64,000 nt of DNA. Origin: Podarcis raffonei. Its lineage: Eukaryota; Chordata; Lepidosauria; Squamata; Lacertidae. Within the stretch, counting starts at the first letter, position 1; each line of letters starts with the position of its first letter. The notes under the pieces were generated by a model. It worked only from the letters and a program-made list of their open reading frames with translations, was not told the DNA's origin and searched no databases. Position numbers and translations under genes: made by a program. Shown in pieces: positions 33,093 to 48,772 of the stretch. The stretch lies in contig NC_070605.1 of NCBI RefSeq assembly GCF_027172205.1, positions 51,547,804 to 51,611,803 of the forward strand, given 5' to 3'.

Positions 33093-34453
33093 TGTACCCA
33101 GGTTTGCCAGTATGTGCCCTAAAGTCTGTTAGATCAAAAAATGAATATAACTCACGAATTCAGCACAATCCATAATAAAATAAATGGGAGTTTCTCACTG
33201 CACAGCTGATCTGTCACACAATGCCTATTTTCACTGGTTGTTCTGAAGGAGAATCTCCCAACTGACTGTGCTACTTTTTATTTTTTTTATTGTTGTGTAG
33301 TGTTGAGCTGTATCCAGCAAAGTCCTCCTGGTTCCACAAGGACTTCTACTAGTGCTATTGAGCAGATTTTTTTGGGGGGGGGTTGCAGGGAGAAGGGAGG
33401 GAAAGTTCACAATAGCATAAACCATTTCACTTCCTTTCTACACTGTATTACAATTTTCAAGAAGTGCCAAATTTCTGTAACTGATGTCATTTTTGCATGC
33501 TTTATAATACATAAAGGAACTGCATATGAAGTTTTTAAATGTCACAGTAAGGCAATCATCAACCTTCTATGCCATCATTAATCCAGAAGTTACCTGTGAG
33601 TCTCACTAGCAACAAATAAATCAAATACAGTATAGTGCCATATATTCTTATATATGTTGCTTTGGGGAATAACAAAAAAGACATAACAGGTTAACACATT
33701 TTCCCCACATTAATCTTGCAGATCTTTCTGATGTACACATTTTACTTGGATGAATTCCTTTGGACACTTAAAAACAAGAAGACTGCCTTTTAAAAAAAGG
33801 ATTCTGATATGGCTAGACCCAAATAAAAGCTGACTTTCCAGAAAATTGATTATTATTAAGTTTATCCATTTATCAACTTTACCTGTTACTTTACACAGAG
33901 GAAACTGTACATATGGCAAGTTCAACAAAGACCACAATGCTTTCCTAGCTATTTGGGAGGGGGGAATCTTTGGAGGAATATAACAGTATTGATCACTTAT
34001 CAAAGAATCTTTAAGAGCAGTAGTTTTGAAATAAGACTACTGATAATGACCTCGTTAGATGTAACACATTCCCAACATTCTACTTCCACAGAGTCTCCAA
34101 GGCAGTAGCTCTCACTCATTAACAGCTCAAAGCACCCCTTTTAATTAGACATTATTATTTTGACTTGCTTCCAATTCCTACAAGTTCGCCACATTAATTT
34201 TTTAGTGGGGGCAGACATCTCACTTAAATTTTGACAGCTTCTCTGTTTCAAGGCAGTACGTGAACTTCTGAATCTCAATGCATTTGCAGTCTATCAAAAG
34301 TAAAAGAAAGGCAAGTGTTTCTGGCAGACCTTTCACCACTCAGAATGAACCATTCTTTGCTTTCGTCAGAGAGGCCAAGACCTTCTCATAATACATCCAT
34401 CTACAATCCCACACCATCTCCATCCAAGAAACTCTTAAGTCATCTTACATTAC

Positions 34454-34675
34454 CTTCGTTTTCAGTGTTGGCTGGGACTGAATCGACTGCAAAGGGGTGC
34501 CATGGCTGAAAGTCATCTAGGCTGATTTCCCCATCGACTGGAAGGAGTTCAACTGTTGTTTTAGTCTCTGTCAAGGAAGGCATGAGGGCATCATTTCCAT
34601 AGCTGATTCTGGGCTCACTGATCATATTTGCCAAGATATCATCTGAGTAGTTTTGCACTTTTTGAAGCAGTTCAT
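34454..34675 (-). CDS. APP: APP exon 14: extracellular juxtamembrane linker
   Basis: 222 bp, the human length. It encodes (D)[65 protein letters not shown] and VPANTENE, ending with a single G that starts the next codon. It covers the end of E2 ([16 protein letters not shown] is strongly conserved) and the acidic, flexible linker, where human has [20 protein letters not shown]. Acceptor TTTTTCCTCCAG, donor GTAATG. Confidence 0.97.
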
Positions 34676-35145
34676 CTGGAGGAAAAAGAAACGAGAAACC
34701 AGCAATTAATACACTTCAGGAGACTCTAAGCACTCACTTGGCCCTAACTGGTAAATTATCACAATTGGGGGAGAATGCAGAAATGGTTTTAAACTTAGTT
34801 TGCAAAACAGAAACAGAGAGGCTGATGACCACAGCATCGTTGGAGGTAGGGAGGGAAAGAGAGAAAGACAAAGAACATATTGTGGTACTTTGCAGTAAAG
34901 CTGCAGAGCAGAAGAGAGAAAGGAAACATGGTTATTCCATTGGCTCTGCTGAGACTCCAGTCAACACAGGCGGCCTTTTGATGAAGCAGGGCGAAGCATA
35001 CTGCATAGGTGGCAGATCTAGACTCCTCCACTTCCACCCTTACTTGCAGGTCTCCATTTTGAAAAACCACACTGTTACAACTTCAGCATAATTTTCAAAT
35101 GGGAGACTCTGCAAGATCCTTTACTCCAAATTCAGCAATTTACAG

Positions 35146-35296
35146 TACAGTCCTATGCATGTCTGCCTATCCAACAGTACATCTCACTGAATTCCCAGGT
35201 GAGGAGGAAATCTTATACACATGTACCAGGGAGTAAGCCCCATTGAACATAGTAGAGTTTGCTTCTAAGTAGACATTCATAAGACTGAATTGCTAG
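35146..35296. mobile_element. Palindromic MITE (CAGTCCTATGCATG type)
   Basis: Left end CAGTCCTATGCATGTCTGCC; right part GGAGTAAGCCCCATTGAACA ... TAAGTAGACATTCATAAGACTG, imperfectly the reverse complement of the left. I know this as a common squamate dispersed palindrome, probably a hAT MITE. No exact TSD was found. Confidence 0.5.
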
Positions 35297-36024
35297 AAGC
35301 TATTCCGAAGTTATCTGAGAATGGGAGGCCTGAGATTTTATTTGGTAGCCGTTTGCTAATGCCTGTTGGTAGACAGGAGCAGTGTGCACATTTTCCACCC
35401 CCTGTACTGATAATGTCAGTCAGTTCTGGATATTCCCACTTCCAGTGAGTGCAGGCTACCAATTACAACATGAAAGCATAAAATTCATTCATTAGTGCCA
35501 GTTTATTGGTGGATTAAAAAAACAAAACATCCTCACCTTTAGGAAGTGTTTTGAGACAGCCCCTGAAATGTTAATTGCTAGTACTGGCATACTTTTAAAA
35601 TACTGAAGCTCTGAAATGGAATCTGAAGCCATCTCATTTTCCCCGAGTTCTCTGCTCCCTCAGAGGGAGAAAAAAAGAAATCTCTCTCTACTGGAGAGTC
35701 CCAGCTGGAGTTCTGTCTCTCTGAAATAAGGCAGCCATACATTGGGAGGTCTTCTTGGAAATCCCTGCTCTTAAGAGCAAGGAGGGCAGGAGGGCATGGA
35801 GCCCAGCTGGGAGGGCAGGGGCAGGGCATTTTGCCCATAGCAGCAAAATGTACTAGGCAGGCCCCGCCAGTTGCATCCCTCCCCAAAACTGACCTAGCTG
35901 CAACCATACCATCAGGCAACTGTTTCCAACTCAGCTGGTCTTTGTAAGAGCTATAGCTTTAAGCACTGGTGCTTTTTAGCATGCTCCCCCCTCCACCCCC
36001 CACTCTTTGTTGCTTTGTGTTCCA

Positions 36025-36142
36025 TGTCTTTCAGATTGTAAGCCTGAGGCCAGAGACTGTCTTATTATTGATTTTTGCAAGCTGCTCAGAGAGCCTTCTC
36101 AGTTGAAGAGTGGGGTGAAAATATTTTACATAACTAAATGAA
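36025..36142 (+). mobile_element. L2/SINE-type 3' tail
   Basis: GATTGTAAGCCTGAGGCCAG ... GCTGCTCAGAGAGCCTTCTC ... ACTAAATGAAAT resembles the shared 3' end of L2-mobilised reptile elements (aaccgctctgagagcc...). Short and diverged. Confidence 0.4.
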
Positions 36143-36509
36143 ATGTGTACAAGCATTGGACCCTGCAATAATTCACTTTTGGTTAATGAAGCTATGCTTG
36201 CGGTTCTGTGCATTCCTATTTCCTCATCACCTTTAAATATGCAAACTTACATAGGGAGGAATTCAATGATGCAATATTATGTTCGTTTCATTAGTGCAAG
36301 CATTTCAGCTTGACAGATGAACAATCTCTCCCCCCCTCCTCCCCCATGCTGTTCTGGGGTTCTCCCAACACTCTGGAGCCAAATTGGGGGAGGCATTTTT
36401 TGGGGGTGGGGAGGGCCAAAAGTCCTGTTGCACTAGCAGTGCGCATTGGACTGGCACCTGGTAGCACAAACTGTTTATCTGAATCTGAGCCAAACATGCA
36501 CACATCACA

Positions 36510-36521
36510 CAAACACACACA

Positions 36522-36584
<63 letters not shown>
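36510..36584. repeat. (CA)n(GA)n composite microsatellite
   Basis: CA repeats to 36538 followed directly by GA repeats. The GA/CT part is a homopurine-homopyrimidine tract. Confidence 0.95.
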
Positions 36585-36586
<2 letters not shown>

Positions 36587-37335
36587 CCTCCTCTCCAACT
36601 TCTAGATTCTATTACTTTCCTGATTTCCACTGCGAAACTACAGTGCAGATAGTATATCCACAGGGCAAACATCTATCAACGAGCAAATTATATTAAGTCA
36701 GCTGTGTGGATTGCCAGTCACAAGCGTGACCCAATATGAACCATAGCATGTGTTGGCTCGATGCGCTGTGATTATCACAGGCATTGACAAAGACAGACAT
36801 ATCCTCCTGGGCAACTCACTTGTCTCTGCATTATCCAGCTTTGTTGCAAGGAACACATGGAAGGATCAAATTTCTCACTGGCATCCAGTGACCCCAGGGC
36901 TGGCCCAAACCAGCAGCACACATTCACATTTAGCATCAATGCCAGCGCTCCCTTCATTTTCTAAATTGGGATAGATGCTGCACTACGTGCACGCCTAGCT
37001 AGCTGGGATATCACTGTAACATTTCATTATGTAGGTAGCTAAGCAGTGAAAAGGGATACAGGAAGAAGCTGAAAAATAAATCCTGTCAGCAAGAACACCC
37101 AAGGAATGGATTGTTTTATAATCCATTTAGTGATAAGCTGAAATGAGCAGAAATTATTTGAACTACGCCATAATTAAGTTCTTGGTGCTTTCATGGCTGC
37201 ACATGCTTCTGACTATTATATTTCAAAATAAGCTTTTAATTTTGCAATTCTTATCTATTTAAGATGCTTCCTAGACTGTCAGAGACCAAAGTAGCTTCCC
37301 AATTTCAAGACAAAAGATGTTTCTATACGAACAGT

Positions 37336-37424
37336 GCAATCCTATCCTGGTCTGTTCAGAAACTAATGCTCCTGGAGTTCAAATCAAGGTCATTCCCAGG
37401 TGCGCAGGGTGTAAGATTGCAACC
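37336..37424. mobile_element. Degraded palindromic MITE
   Basis: It starts CAGTGCAATCCTATCCTGG and ends GTGTAAGATTGCAACC, imperfectly complementary. Same family as 35146-35296. Confidence 0.4.
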
Positions 37425-38538
37425 TAACTCTCTTACATTCTTGAATCTTGTACTTACCACATGTCCACATTTCTTAATTGTTTTTAAAAGGCACTGGAGC
37501 CTTTTAAAGGCTTTTCTGTGCATTCATCACTTCATTTTAATTAGCACTTTTCACTCCAGCATTTGCCTACCCAGTTTACCAAACAGGCAATACCTTTTTA
37601 AACCAGGACAAAGTGGCATTTCAGGAACCAATATATAAATAAGGTGGTACATGGAGCTTGCGTTTGCAGGGATCTCCAAATTGAGACAGATAGCTTTTCA
37701 CCAGCTCCACTTCAAAGCTTGTTACACAATGATCCACTAACTTATTCCTCATTCCATTACAAATCCATCTGACACGGTCTGCACTCTTCAAGATTGTTTA
37801 GAATTTTCACCTGATGGTCTTATTTAGACACACCAATTTCCCCTTCTAGGCACCCTTATCATCTCATAACCAGTTCACGTTATTAAAATCCTAGACATGC
37901 TGAGCTAAAGAAAAGACTTGCTACTGACCAAATTCACAGAGAAAACTGGTTTACTACCTCAGACTGCAGCCTTTCCACCACATTATTTTGATGAAATTGC
38001 CACTGGCTACAAAGGCTAGCATTTCCATGTCTTTCTTTATTCCTTTTAAAGAAGTCTGGCTCCAGTTTTATAGGAAGCAGTCTCCCTCTTGGTCAAGGTG
38101 GTTCACAAGAACTAAGAGTCTCTTGAAAGCAGCTATTCAGGGGTGCCTGCAAATCCTCTGTATTTTCTTGGACTGTCAGTCCAAGAAAACAGGATTTAGG
38201 AGAGGGAGGAAAGCGTGTGTATTTTCGCGTGCATATCTGTTTATCTGGGTCAATGCAGATAAACTATTTATTTTACCTGTACTTTTACTGCCAGGGAGTT
38301 GAGCTCTGCCTAGAAGGTACAACGCTAGGATGTTCATTTCAGAAATGGTTCCAGGTTCTCCAAAATCTCACAACCAGGCTTGAATAAGCCCCTTATAAGA
38401 AGTATAGCCTGGCACGCTGTTATGCATTTCCCTTAAGGTTTGGTTGAGCCTTTCTCATATATTGAGCCTCTCATCACTCATGCTAAGCAGCCCAACTCCA
38501 GAGAAAATGGGAAAGTCAGATCAGGGTGCCTAACTTGC

Positions 38539-38619
38539 ACTGTTGGGGAAGTTTTTAATGTCTGATGATTTATTGTATTTTTAATATTTTGTTGCAAGCT
38601 GCCCAGAGTGGGTGGGGTA

Positions 38620-38688
<69 letters not shown>
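38539..38688 (+). mobile_element. L2 LINE 3' end with a long (ATT)n tail
   Basis: GGGGAAGTTTTTAATG ... TTGTATTTTTAATATTTTG ... AAGCTGCCCAGAGTGGGTGG matches the end of the intact L2 at 32960-33055. The inner hairpin is missing. The (ATT)n tail spans 38619-38688, about 23 units. Confidence 0.8.
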
Positions 38689-38800
38689 GCAGCCCCTCCA
38701 GAAGTCATTAGATTACAATTCCCATCAGCTGAAGTCAGAACGGTCAGGATGATGGGAACAGCAGTCAAGCAATATATGGGTTAGAGGTTAGCTACCCCTG
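38689..38800. mobile_element. hAT-like palindrome remnant
   Basis: CCCCTCCAGAAGTCATTAGA and ACAATTCCCATCAGCTG share the core of the hAT-like MITEs at 14321 and 62264. The ends are eroded, and it sits directly after the (ATT)n tail. Confidence 0.5.
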
Positions 38801-39907
38801 CTTAAAATGAACAGGTTCATGTCAACATTATTCCTCTGCTCTTGCTCTTACGTAACATAAACTTCCCAAAGCACGTTTAAAGAAAGATACAATCCCTGGG
38901 CTGAACACACATTTTAGTTTGTTTGCTGGGTTTTCATTCCTTCACAGATATGGCATCTGTAGCGGAAATTTTTTCTGAATATGTTCAGGCAATTTCCAAA
39001 GGGCAGAGTCATTCATCATCTCAGAGAGCACAGTAGAATTTGTAAGTATACCAACACTTCAGTCTTCTATAATGTCAGAATAGATTTAATAAAATAAAAT
39101 CATCCTATGTAGGTAATGTGTGATATAAAAACCTCACCAAGAAAAATCAATTGCTTGGATCCTAAAATAAATTCACCTGAGAAAGTTCAGGAAAGAAAAG
39201 AACAGAAAAAGTTCACCTGTACCCCTGAGAAGCTTCTCCAGAGCATCAGCAGGTCTTCTTGAGCAACGTGGAAATGGAGTGTGGGGAGGAAAAGATGAAA
39301 TGCTTTCCTTCCATGAACTTCCTTAAGTTAACTTTAGATCCATGCCTGATTTAGAGAGATTGTCTTATGGCATAACCTCCCCCACGACCATCCAACACTG
39401 ATCAGGAGAGCTTCCTGATCCTGAGAATAAGTTTGAGGGCATGCGTTTGAATGCAGGGAGTAGGAAAACTTCCTTCTGTGAATGTTTTTAAGTCAATGGA
39501 TTCAAACCAGTCTAAATATTTTTAAATGTTTGCATTTTCTAGCCTCTTTTCTGAGGTGAACATCCCTCAAAGTGCACATCTCCCATTGCTTGCACCAGTT
39601 CTGCCAGAATGCTCTCCTTTTGTCCTGATTTGAACACACTGTCTCTTCCTGCACTTTTTACCAACCCGAACGAAAATTGACCCTGCAGCAGTCAGAGACA
39701 ACCACCTCTAAATTTCAGATCAGTTGAGTTTATTCGAGAAAAATTAACTCTTGACTATTTATTAGCATTAGCAGTATGCAATAAATCTGATAACTTTCTC
39801 TTGTCTGTGACCATACTGCTCTCAAGCATTTGGGGATAATTCTGATTCTTGAATAGCAGATCATTCTCCCAGCTCAAATTAAGTATGATAGCTGGGATAA
39901 CATAAAT

Positions 39908-40046
39908 CAGCCTTCCCCAAACTGGCATCCTTCAGATGTTTTTTGGGGGACTGCAGTTCCCATCATCCCTGACCACTGGGCATGGCTAGCTGGCATCACT
40001 GGGATCGGCAGTCCAAGACATCTGAAAGACTCCAGGTTGAGGGATG
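39908..40046. mobile_element. hAT-like palindromic MITE (third type of ends)
   Basis: It starts CAGCCTTCCCCAAACTGGC, core TTCAGATGTTTTTTGGGGGA ... GCAGTTCCCATCATCCCTGA, and has a right arm GACATCTGAAAGACTCCAGG. The right end is diverged and no clean TSD was found. Confidence 0.6.
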
Positions 40047-41288
40047 TTACTGAAACTGTTTCTGTTAATATATATTAATGAACTGCTCACGTCGTTCCTT
40101 TGCTACCAACTCTCCCCTAATTTTATATGAACATAATTTTAAACTCTGCTTGTGGTGACTTCACCTTTAACTAGACGATATTTCAAATACTTTAAAAAGG
40201 CGGGGGGACCCCAAAGTTTAGCAGGATCACCAAAGAAACAACCACCACTGAAGTGTTTAAGCTGCAGTAACAAACATACAGTTTGGATAGCAATTGTATG
40301 AAGAGCTGAGTAATGGAGTGAAACCCAGCATCTGTTGAGACAAATATACTCAGCAACCAGATGCAAGACAGATGTTCATAGTAGTTCCAACCATCACTTA
40401 AAGTACAGAAATCATATATCCCAGTCATTCATTAATAACATAGTATTGCTTATTGCCAAAAGTGAGCTACCCTAAAGTATGGAAATGCCTTTGGAAATCC
40501 ATTTGCATATTTTGAAATGAAAGCCTAATTCATACAACATTTGCTAAGAACTGTCTAACATTTGACTACAAGGGATTAGGTCCTGTTGAAGGGTAGCTTA
40601 TTACCATCACTTATTTAATGTATTTTATCCCGCTCTCTGAGCGGCTTACAAATGATCAACAATAAGGTTTGCAATCTAAAAGTCAAGTCACACAAAAAAG
40701 GAAAGTAGACTGGGATGAAGGAGGGAAATAAGTCATTTCAAGCACCAGCTCTTTGTTAATATAGTTTTATATTTTAAAAAAACTCTTTCATCTGCTGTAA
40801 TGCTTTAAAGCTACAAATAGTTTTTTATGGCTGTTTTAAATAATTTCAATGTTGCACTTTAGTGAGGTGTTGTAACCCAACTCAAGAGGGCAGATACCCT
40901 GAATGGTGGTCTAGAAATCCATTAAATAATTAAAAATGTGTACCACTTTTCTGTCCACAGCAGAACCCAGTTCACTTTAAGAGTTTTGCATACTTAGGGA
41001 AGAAATATAGCAAAAGCATTCCTGATTTCAAAGCACCACCCATTTAGGGTGGTTACATAGATAGCAGTTATTTCTCTTTCCACATAGATTCCACATAGAT
41101 TCCCTCCCAGCAAACCGGCCACAGAATGTGTTGCATTAATTTTTCCCCACTCACAGACTTTTATCACCATTTTAATGTGAAAGCTACCATCCACTCTAAA
41201 TACTAAAGGACCAAGTAGTTTTTAACTCATCCTCCTCTCCCCGCCACCCACCTGCTACAAATGAAAATTAACAGCCAAACTATTTTCA

Positions 41289-44497
<3,209 letters not shown>

Positions 44498-44599
44498 TCA
44501 AACAAACCCACATATATAATTCACAGACCTCAGAGCAGAGTGTGATTCAAAGTCATCTCTAAGGAACACGTAAAGCCTAAATTCTAAGCGCTAAGGACA

Positions 44600-44739
44600 C
44601 TCAGCCTGCTGACTTAGACTAATGGTCCACCTAGTCCAGCACTGTCTTCTCGCAGTGGCCAAACAGATCCCTGTGGGAAACAGGCAAGCAGGACTTGAGC
44701 ACAACAGGACTCTTCACACACACACACACGCACACACAC

Positions 44740-44770
<31 letters not shown>

Positions 44771-45910
44771 GGTAACTTTGCGTTAATGTAACATTTTTAT
44801 ATGTAACTGTATTTTTATAATGTTTTGTTTAGGCTGTCTTTGTTGCTTCTTTTTTGTATACTGCTTAGAGAGGGCAAAAATTATTTACCAGAATAGTTGT
44901 GATTCAGGTGACCAAGTAGGGAAGCTTTTGTGAACTGGGAAATATATATAGTTTTAGGTCATCTGCAGTGTTAGAAATTAGCTAGGCGCCAGGCGCGTTT
45001 AGCAACTGGCGTGGGTCCACTTGCAAAATGTCAAGAGAAGGGATCTGAAATATTTTCCTTGGAGCTTGAATTTGTTGTATTCTGGGTTGTTTCATCTGAT
45101 GTTTTAATGTGTTGTAAACTGCTTTGAGATTTGTTCTTTAAAATATAAAGTGGTATAGAAATTAAAATAATAATAATAATAATAATAATTCCCAGCAACT
45201 GGCATTCAGAGGCATACTACCTCCGAAGAGTGGAAGCAGAGCACAGCCACAATAGCTAGTAGCCACTGATAGCCTTATCCTCCATGAATTAGTCCAATCC
45301 TCTTTTAAAGCCATCCAGGTTTGTGGCCTTCGTTGCCTCCTATGTGAGTGAGTGCCATAGTTCAACTATACACTGCATGCAGCAGTAATTTCCTGAATCT
45401 TCTAACATATTTCAGCTTCACAAGATGACCAAGAGCTCTAGTCTTATGAGACAGGGAGAAAACCTTTTCTCTCACACTTGCTCCATGCCATGCATAATTT
45501 TATAAGCCTTTATCATGCCCCCTCTTACTTGTCTTTTCTCTAAACTAAAAAAGTCACATCACTGATTTGTTAAACAGGATTATGATATCAGCAGTTTCAT
45601 TTTCAGTTCCTTTCCTAATGATCCGTCACATGATTTTGACTTTTTCACAGCTGCCCCATACTGGGTTGACATCTTCACTGAGCTTTCTATTTTGACCCAA
45701 ATGTCTCACTCCTGGTCACTGTCCACCAATGCAGACTCCATGAATGTATATGTTTAAAATTAAGATCCCTGCCCACCGCAACATGCATCACTTTATACTT
45801 GTTTACACTGAATTGCATTTGCCATTTTACTGCCCATTCATTCAGTTGAGCGAGGTCCTTTTGGAGCTCTTCATAATCTCTTTTTGTTTTAATGATCCTG
45901 AACAATTTAT
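44600..45910 (-). mobile_element. Old CR1 LINE relic, interrupted by another insertion
   Basis: On the - strand an RT segment EELQKDLAQLNEWAVKWQ, MQFSVNKYKVMHV (45687-45905) is followed downstream by a CR1-type 3' UTR (GGATAAGGCTATCAGTGGCT, TGCCAGTTGCTGGG) and an end with GGCCACTGCGAGAAGACAGTGCTGGACTAGG. The element is split between 44714 and 45189 by a microsatellite plus L2-like tail. Confidence 0.65.
44715..45188 (+). mobile_element. L2-like 3' fragment with microsatellites nested in the CR1 relic
   Basis: (CA)n(TA)n at 44715-44770, then AT-rich sequence containing GTTGTAAACTGCTTTGAGAT and AAAGTGGTATAGAAATTAAA and ending in (AAT)n (45168-45188), an L2-type tail. CR1 sequence resumes directly after it, so this insertion is younger than the CR1. 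Confidence 0.55.
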
Positions 45911-47064
45911 AAATTCTTTTTTAAAAAACCAACTGGTGTTACATTGTCCACTTTCCAGTCTTCAGGTATGGAAGTTGATCTTAGCGACAAGTTACATATT
46001 TTAGTTAGAAAATAAGCAATTTCACATTTGAGTTATTTGAGTAATGCTGAATTCCACCCAATACATATAAAATATTAATAATCCAAATCTTGCAGTATAC
46101 AACAGCTGGAATGCATTTGACAGAATTATTTTGTAAATTAAAATAAAATGTCTGTTCCAGGTTGATATCTAAAAAGCCTTTAGGATAGCATCTAGTCAAG
46201 TATTCTAAGGTCTGTCCTGTCATATCCTCCAGCACATTCAGTTTCCACTGCTTTCTGTGCTGCATAACTGCATTAAGTAATACATTTACTCCTTTTTTGA
46301 ATAAGCACCACAGTTATTTACATGTGCAATGTTAGATGTGCTACTGTTTGATCTACAATGCTTTAATCTAAACAGCTCTGAGAGCTTTGTTACAGACAAA
46401 TAAAGGCATTTAATAGACAGAATTACATGGTAAAAGTGATTGCTTTGGGCACAGCAAATAACTCATGCCATCCAGGTTGATTTTCTAGGTTAGTTCACAG
46501 CAGCAGCACAATGCCACAAGCTGCAATACCATGCATTTTCCTTGGAATGAAGGACAACAACTGTAGTTTTGTCAAAACAAAAACTGTTCAGTACATTTTT
46601 AAAAGAAGTTTCATTTGAGCAACAGCATAGAATTTTAAGCTGTACTGATGTCTCTCAGGGGCAGATAAGATTCTTGAAAACAGAACTGACTGCGCTTACA
46701 TATAACCAGATTGGGTGGGCAATTAGCAATTCAAAGTTCCAAGAAAGCAGAGGAACTTCTGTGTGTAAAAGCAACCCAAATTCAGTTTCTCAAGGTTTAA
46801 ATATGAATGAGATCACTCAAATTCAACATTTTTCAAGAGTCATCTTCTGCTGCTTTCATTACTAAGGAACGTATTTCATGTAAGTTTCAAGTTCTACAGA
46901 ATATTACTTCCCACAAAGAGGAAATAATACTAATCTAAACAAATCTGTAATTTACAAGATAGGTAATTAATTGTCAGTTTTCCTGGTTATTCTCAGTGAA
47001 TACTAGTATTTGGATTGTGTGCAATGTAAACATTTGATTTTAACCTGCAGCTATGGAATTTAGG

Positions 47065-47436
47065 CAACGGGACGCGGGTGGCGCTGTGGGTAAAACCTCA
47101 GTGTCTAGGACTTGCCGATCGCATGGTCAGCGGTTTGAATCCCCGCGGCGGGGTGAGCTCCCGTCTTTCGGTCCCAGCTCCTGCCCACCGAGCAGTTTGA
47201 AAGCACCCTTAAGTGCAAGTAGATAAATAGGTACCGCTTTATAGCGGGAAGGTAAACGGCGTTTCCGTGTGCTGCTCTGGTGCTGGCTCGCCAGATGCAG
47301 CTTGTCACGCTGGCCACGTGACCCGGAAGTGTCTGCGGACAGCGCTGGCTCCCGGCCTCTTAAGTGAGATGAGCGCACAACCCTAGAGTCTGACAAGACT
47401 GGCCCGTACGGGCAGGGGTACCTTTACCTTTACCTT
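47065..47436 (+). mobile_element. Sauria SINE, full length, 13-bp TSD
   Basis: It starts GGGACGCGGGTGGCGCTGTG after a short CAAC linker, has a B box (GGTTTGAATCCCC) and ends TACCTTTACCTT. A perfect duplication TATGGAATTTAGG flanks it (47052-47064 and 47437-47449). More diverged inside than the copies at 14851 and 24806. Confidence 0.88.
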
Positions 47437-47740
47437 TATGGAATTTAGGATGCCAAGGAGGAAGCTCACATCATACAGGAAAATGTATAGAGATGTGTTG
47501 GATTCATTCAGAGCTGCACCTATAATCTAAAATCATGGTTCTAGGATCACTTTATAAATTTTGAGATTTACCTTGTAAAGTAACAAATGCTTAGTACTCT
47601 CTGATCTTTGCAAATTGCATTGGTGGTATTAAGGTTAAAGTAAGGATTCGGAAGATAAGATGGCCACCTCTCCAAAATCTGATATCCATTTGTAGTATAG
47701 ATGATTAAGTTGGTTCTTTTCTCAGGATAACTTGTGGATA

Positions 47741-47930
47741 CAATGGAACTTTGGTTTTCAAGCATCTTGGAAGCCGAACGATTCGGAACCTGGACGCCAA
47801 AAACCCAGAACTAAATGCTTCCGAGGTGCGTTTATCTATTTGCTCCATTGAAACTGCTGACCGCCCATTGCACCTCGGCTGTCAAACCGTCTTCCGAAAC
47901 AGATTACATTCGACAACCGAGGTTCCACTG
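47741..47930. mobile_element. Tigger-like MITE (190 bp)
   Basis: Ends CAATGGAACTTTGGTTTTC / ACAACCGAGGTTCCACTG with TA on both sides. A different subfamily from 22444 and 53982. Confidence 0.75.
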
Positions 47931-47946
47931 TAATATATTTTCTGCA

Positions 47947-48179
47947 CAGTGGTACCTCGGTTTACGAACTTAGTCTGTTCCTGAAGTCCGTTCTTAAACT
48001 GAAACCATTCTTAAACCGAGGTGCACTTTTCCTAATGAGGCCTCCCGCCGCCGGTGCCCTTCCACTGTTCGTATTCCATTCCTAGACTGTGGTAAAGTTC
48101 GCAAACCGGGACCAGTTTTGCGGAGTTCGTAAACCGAATCTTTCGTAAACAGGACTGTTCTTAAACTGAGGTACCACTG
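47947..48179. mobile_element. Tigger-like MITE (233 bp)
   Basis: Ends CAGTGGTACCTCGGTTTA / AAACTGAGGTACCACTG; TA on the right and CA on the left. It lies 16 bp from the preceding MITE. Internal near-repeats of GTTCTTAAACTGA. Confidence 0.8.
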
Positions 48180-48199
48180 TATACTCATTATGTTCTTTT

Positions 48200-48320
48200 C
48201 CCAACCTGCTGCCTTCCAAATGTTTTGGACTCCCACTGCTATCAGCCACAGCCCACACATCCAATGGCCATGGATAATGGGAGCTGTAGTTCAACATTCC
48301 TGGAAGGCACCAGACTTGGG
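48200..48320. mobile_element. hAT-like palindrome remnant
   Basis: CCCAACCTGCTGCCTTCCAA ATGTTTTGGAC on the left and GGGAGCTGTAGTTCAACATT, GGAAGGCACCAGACTTGGG on the right form an imperfect inverted repeat with the common CTCC(A)GATG/ATGTTTTGGAC core. Confidence 0.55.
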
Positions 48321-48659
48321 AAAAATGAATTAGAGTACAGTTTCTCAAGTACAAAGATAAGGTTAACTACTGATAAGGTTAACTACTGATGCTAGCACTT
48401 GTACCCATTGCAAGAATTACACAACACCAATACCTTTGTTTGAATCATTGACCTTTGTGGTTAACAGTCTTTGCTGCCTGATGAAATAAAATGCATTTAA
48501 TAGCAGCCCCACCAGCTGCCTTTCCAATTGGCTGCAGAAGAGTTCCGTGTTAATTTTTAAAGGCTGGAAAGAACATACTAATAGCAGAATCCAGCTCTCC
48601 ACAATGTAGCTGAAAGTGCATAGTGCAACAACCTTGCTGAAAATAAGCAAGTCTTGATC

Positions 48660-48772
48660 TATTCAGAGCTGGGATGGGAAAGAAGGTTGGATGGCTGCCT
48701 GCCATGGATGCATTGCAGTGGGTTGGAATAGATGACCCTTGTGGTCATTTCCAATTCTACAATTCTATGAAA
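48660..48772 (+). mobile_element. CR1 LINE 3' tail
   Basis: GGTTGGATGGCTGCCTGCCA ... GTTGGAATAGATGACCCTTG ... CAATTCTACAATTCTATG, the short CR1 terminal segment with its octamer-type end. Confidence 0.75.

Larger units (their letters stand above)
26161..34453 (-). other. APP: APP intron 14
   Basis: 8.3 kb, over half of it the full-length L2 LINE at 28565-33092 in opposite orientation to APP. A MIR-like SINE lies at 27886-28108 and a G-run at 27276-27294. The remaining parts (26161-27885, 28109-28564, 33093-34453) show nothing recognised. Confidence 0.9.

Noticed and set aside
28550-33110. Target-site duplication for the L2 insertion
   Set aside because: Only a 7-mer (CAGGTTT) recurs in both flanks, away from the element edges; that is expected by chance, and L2-clade LINEs often leave none.
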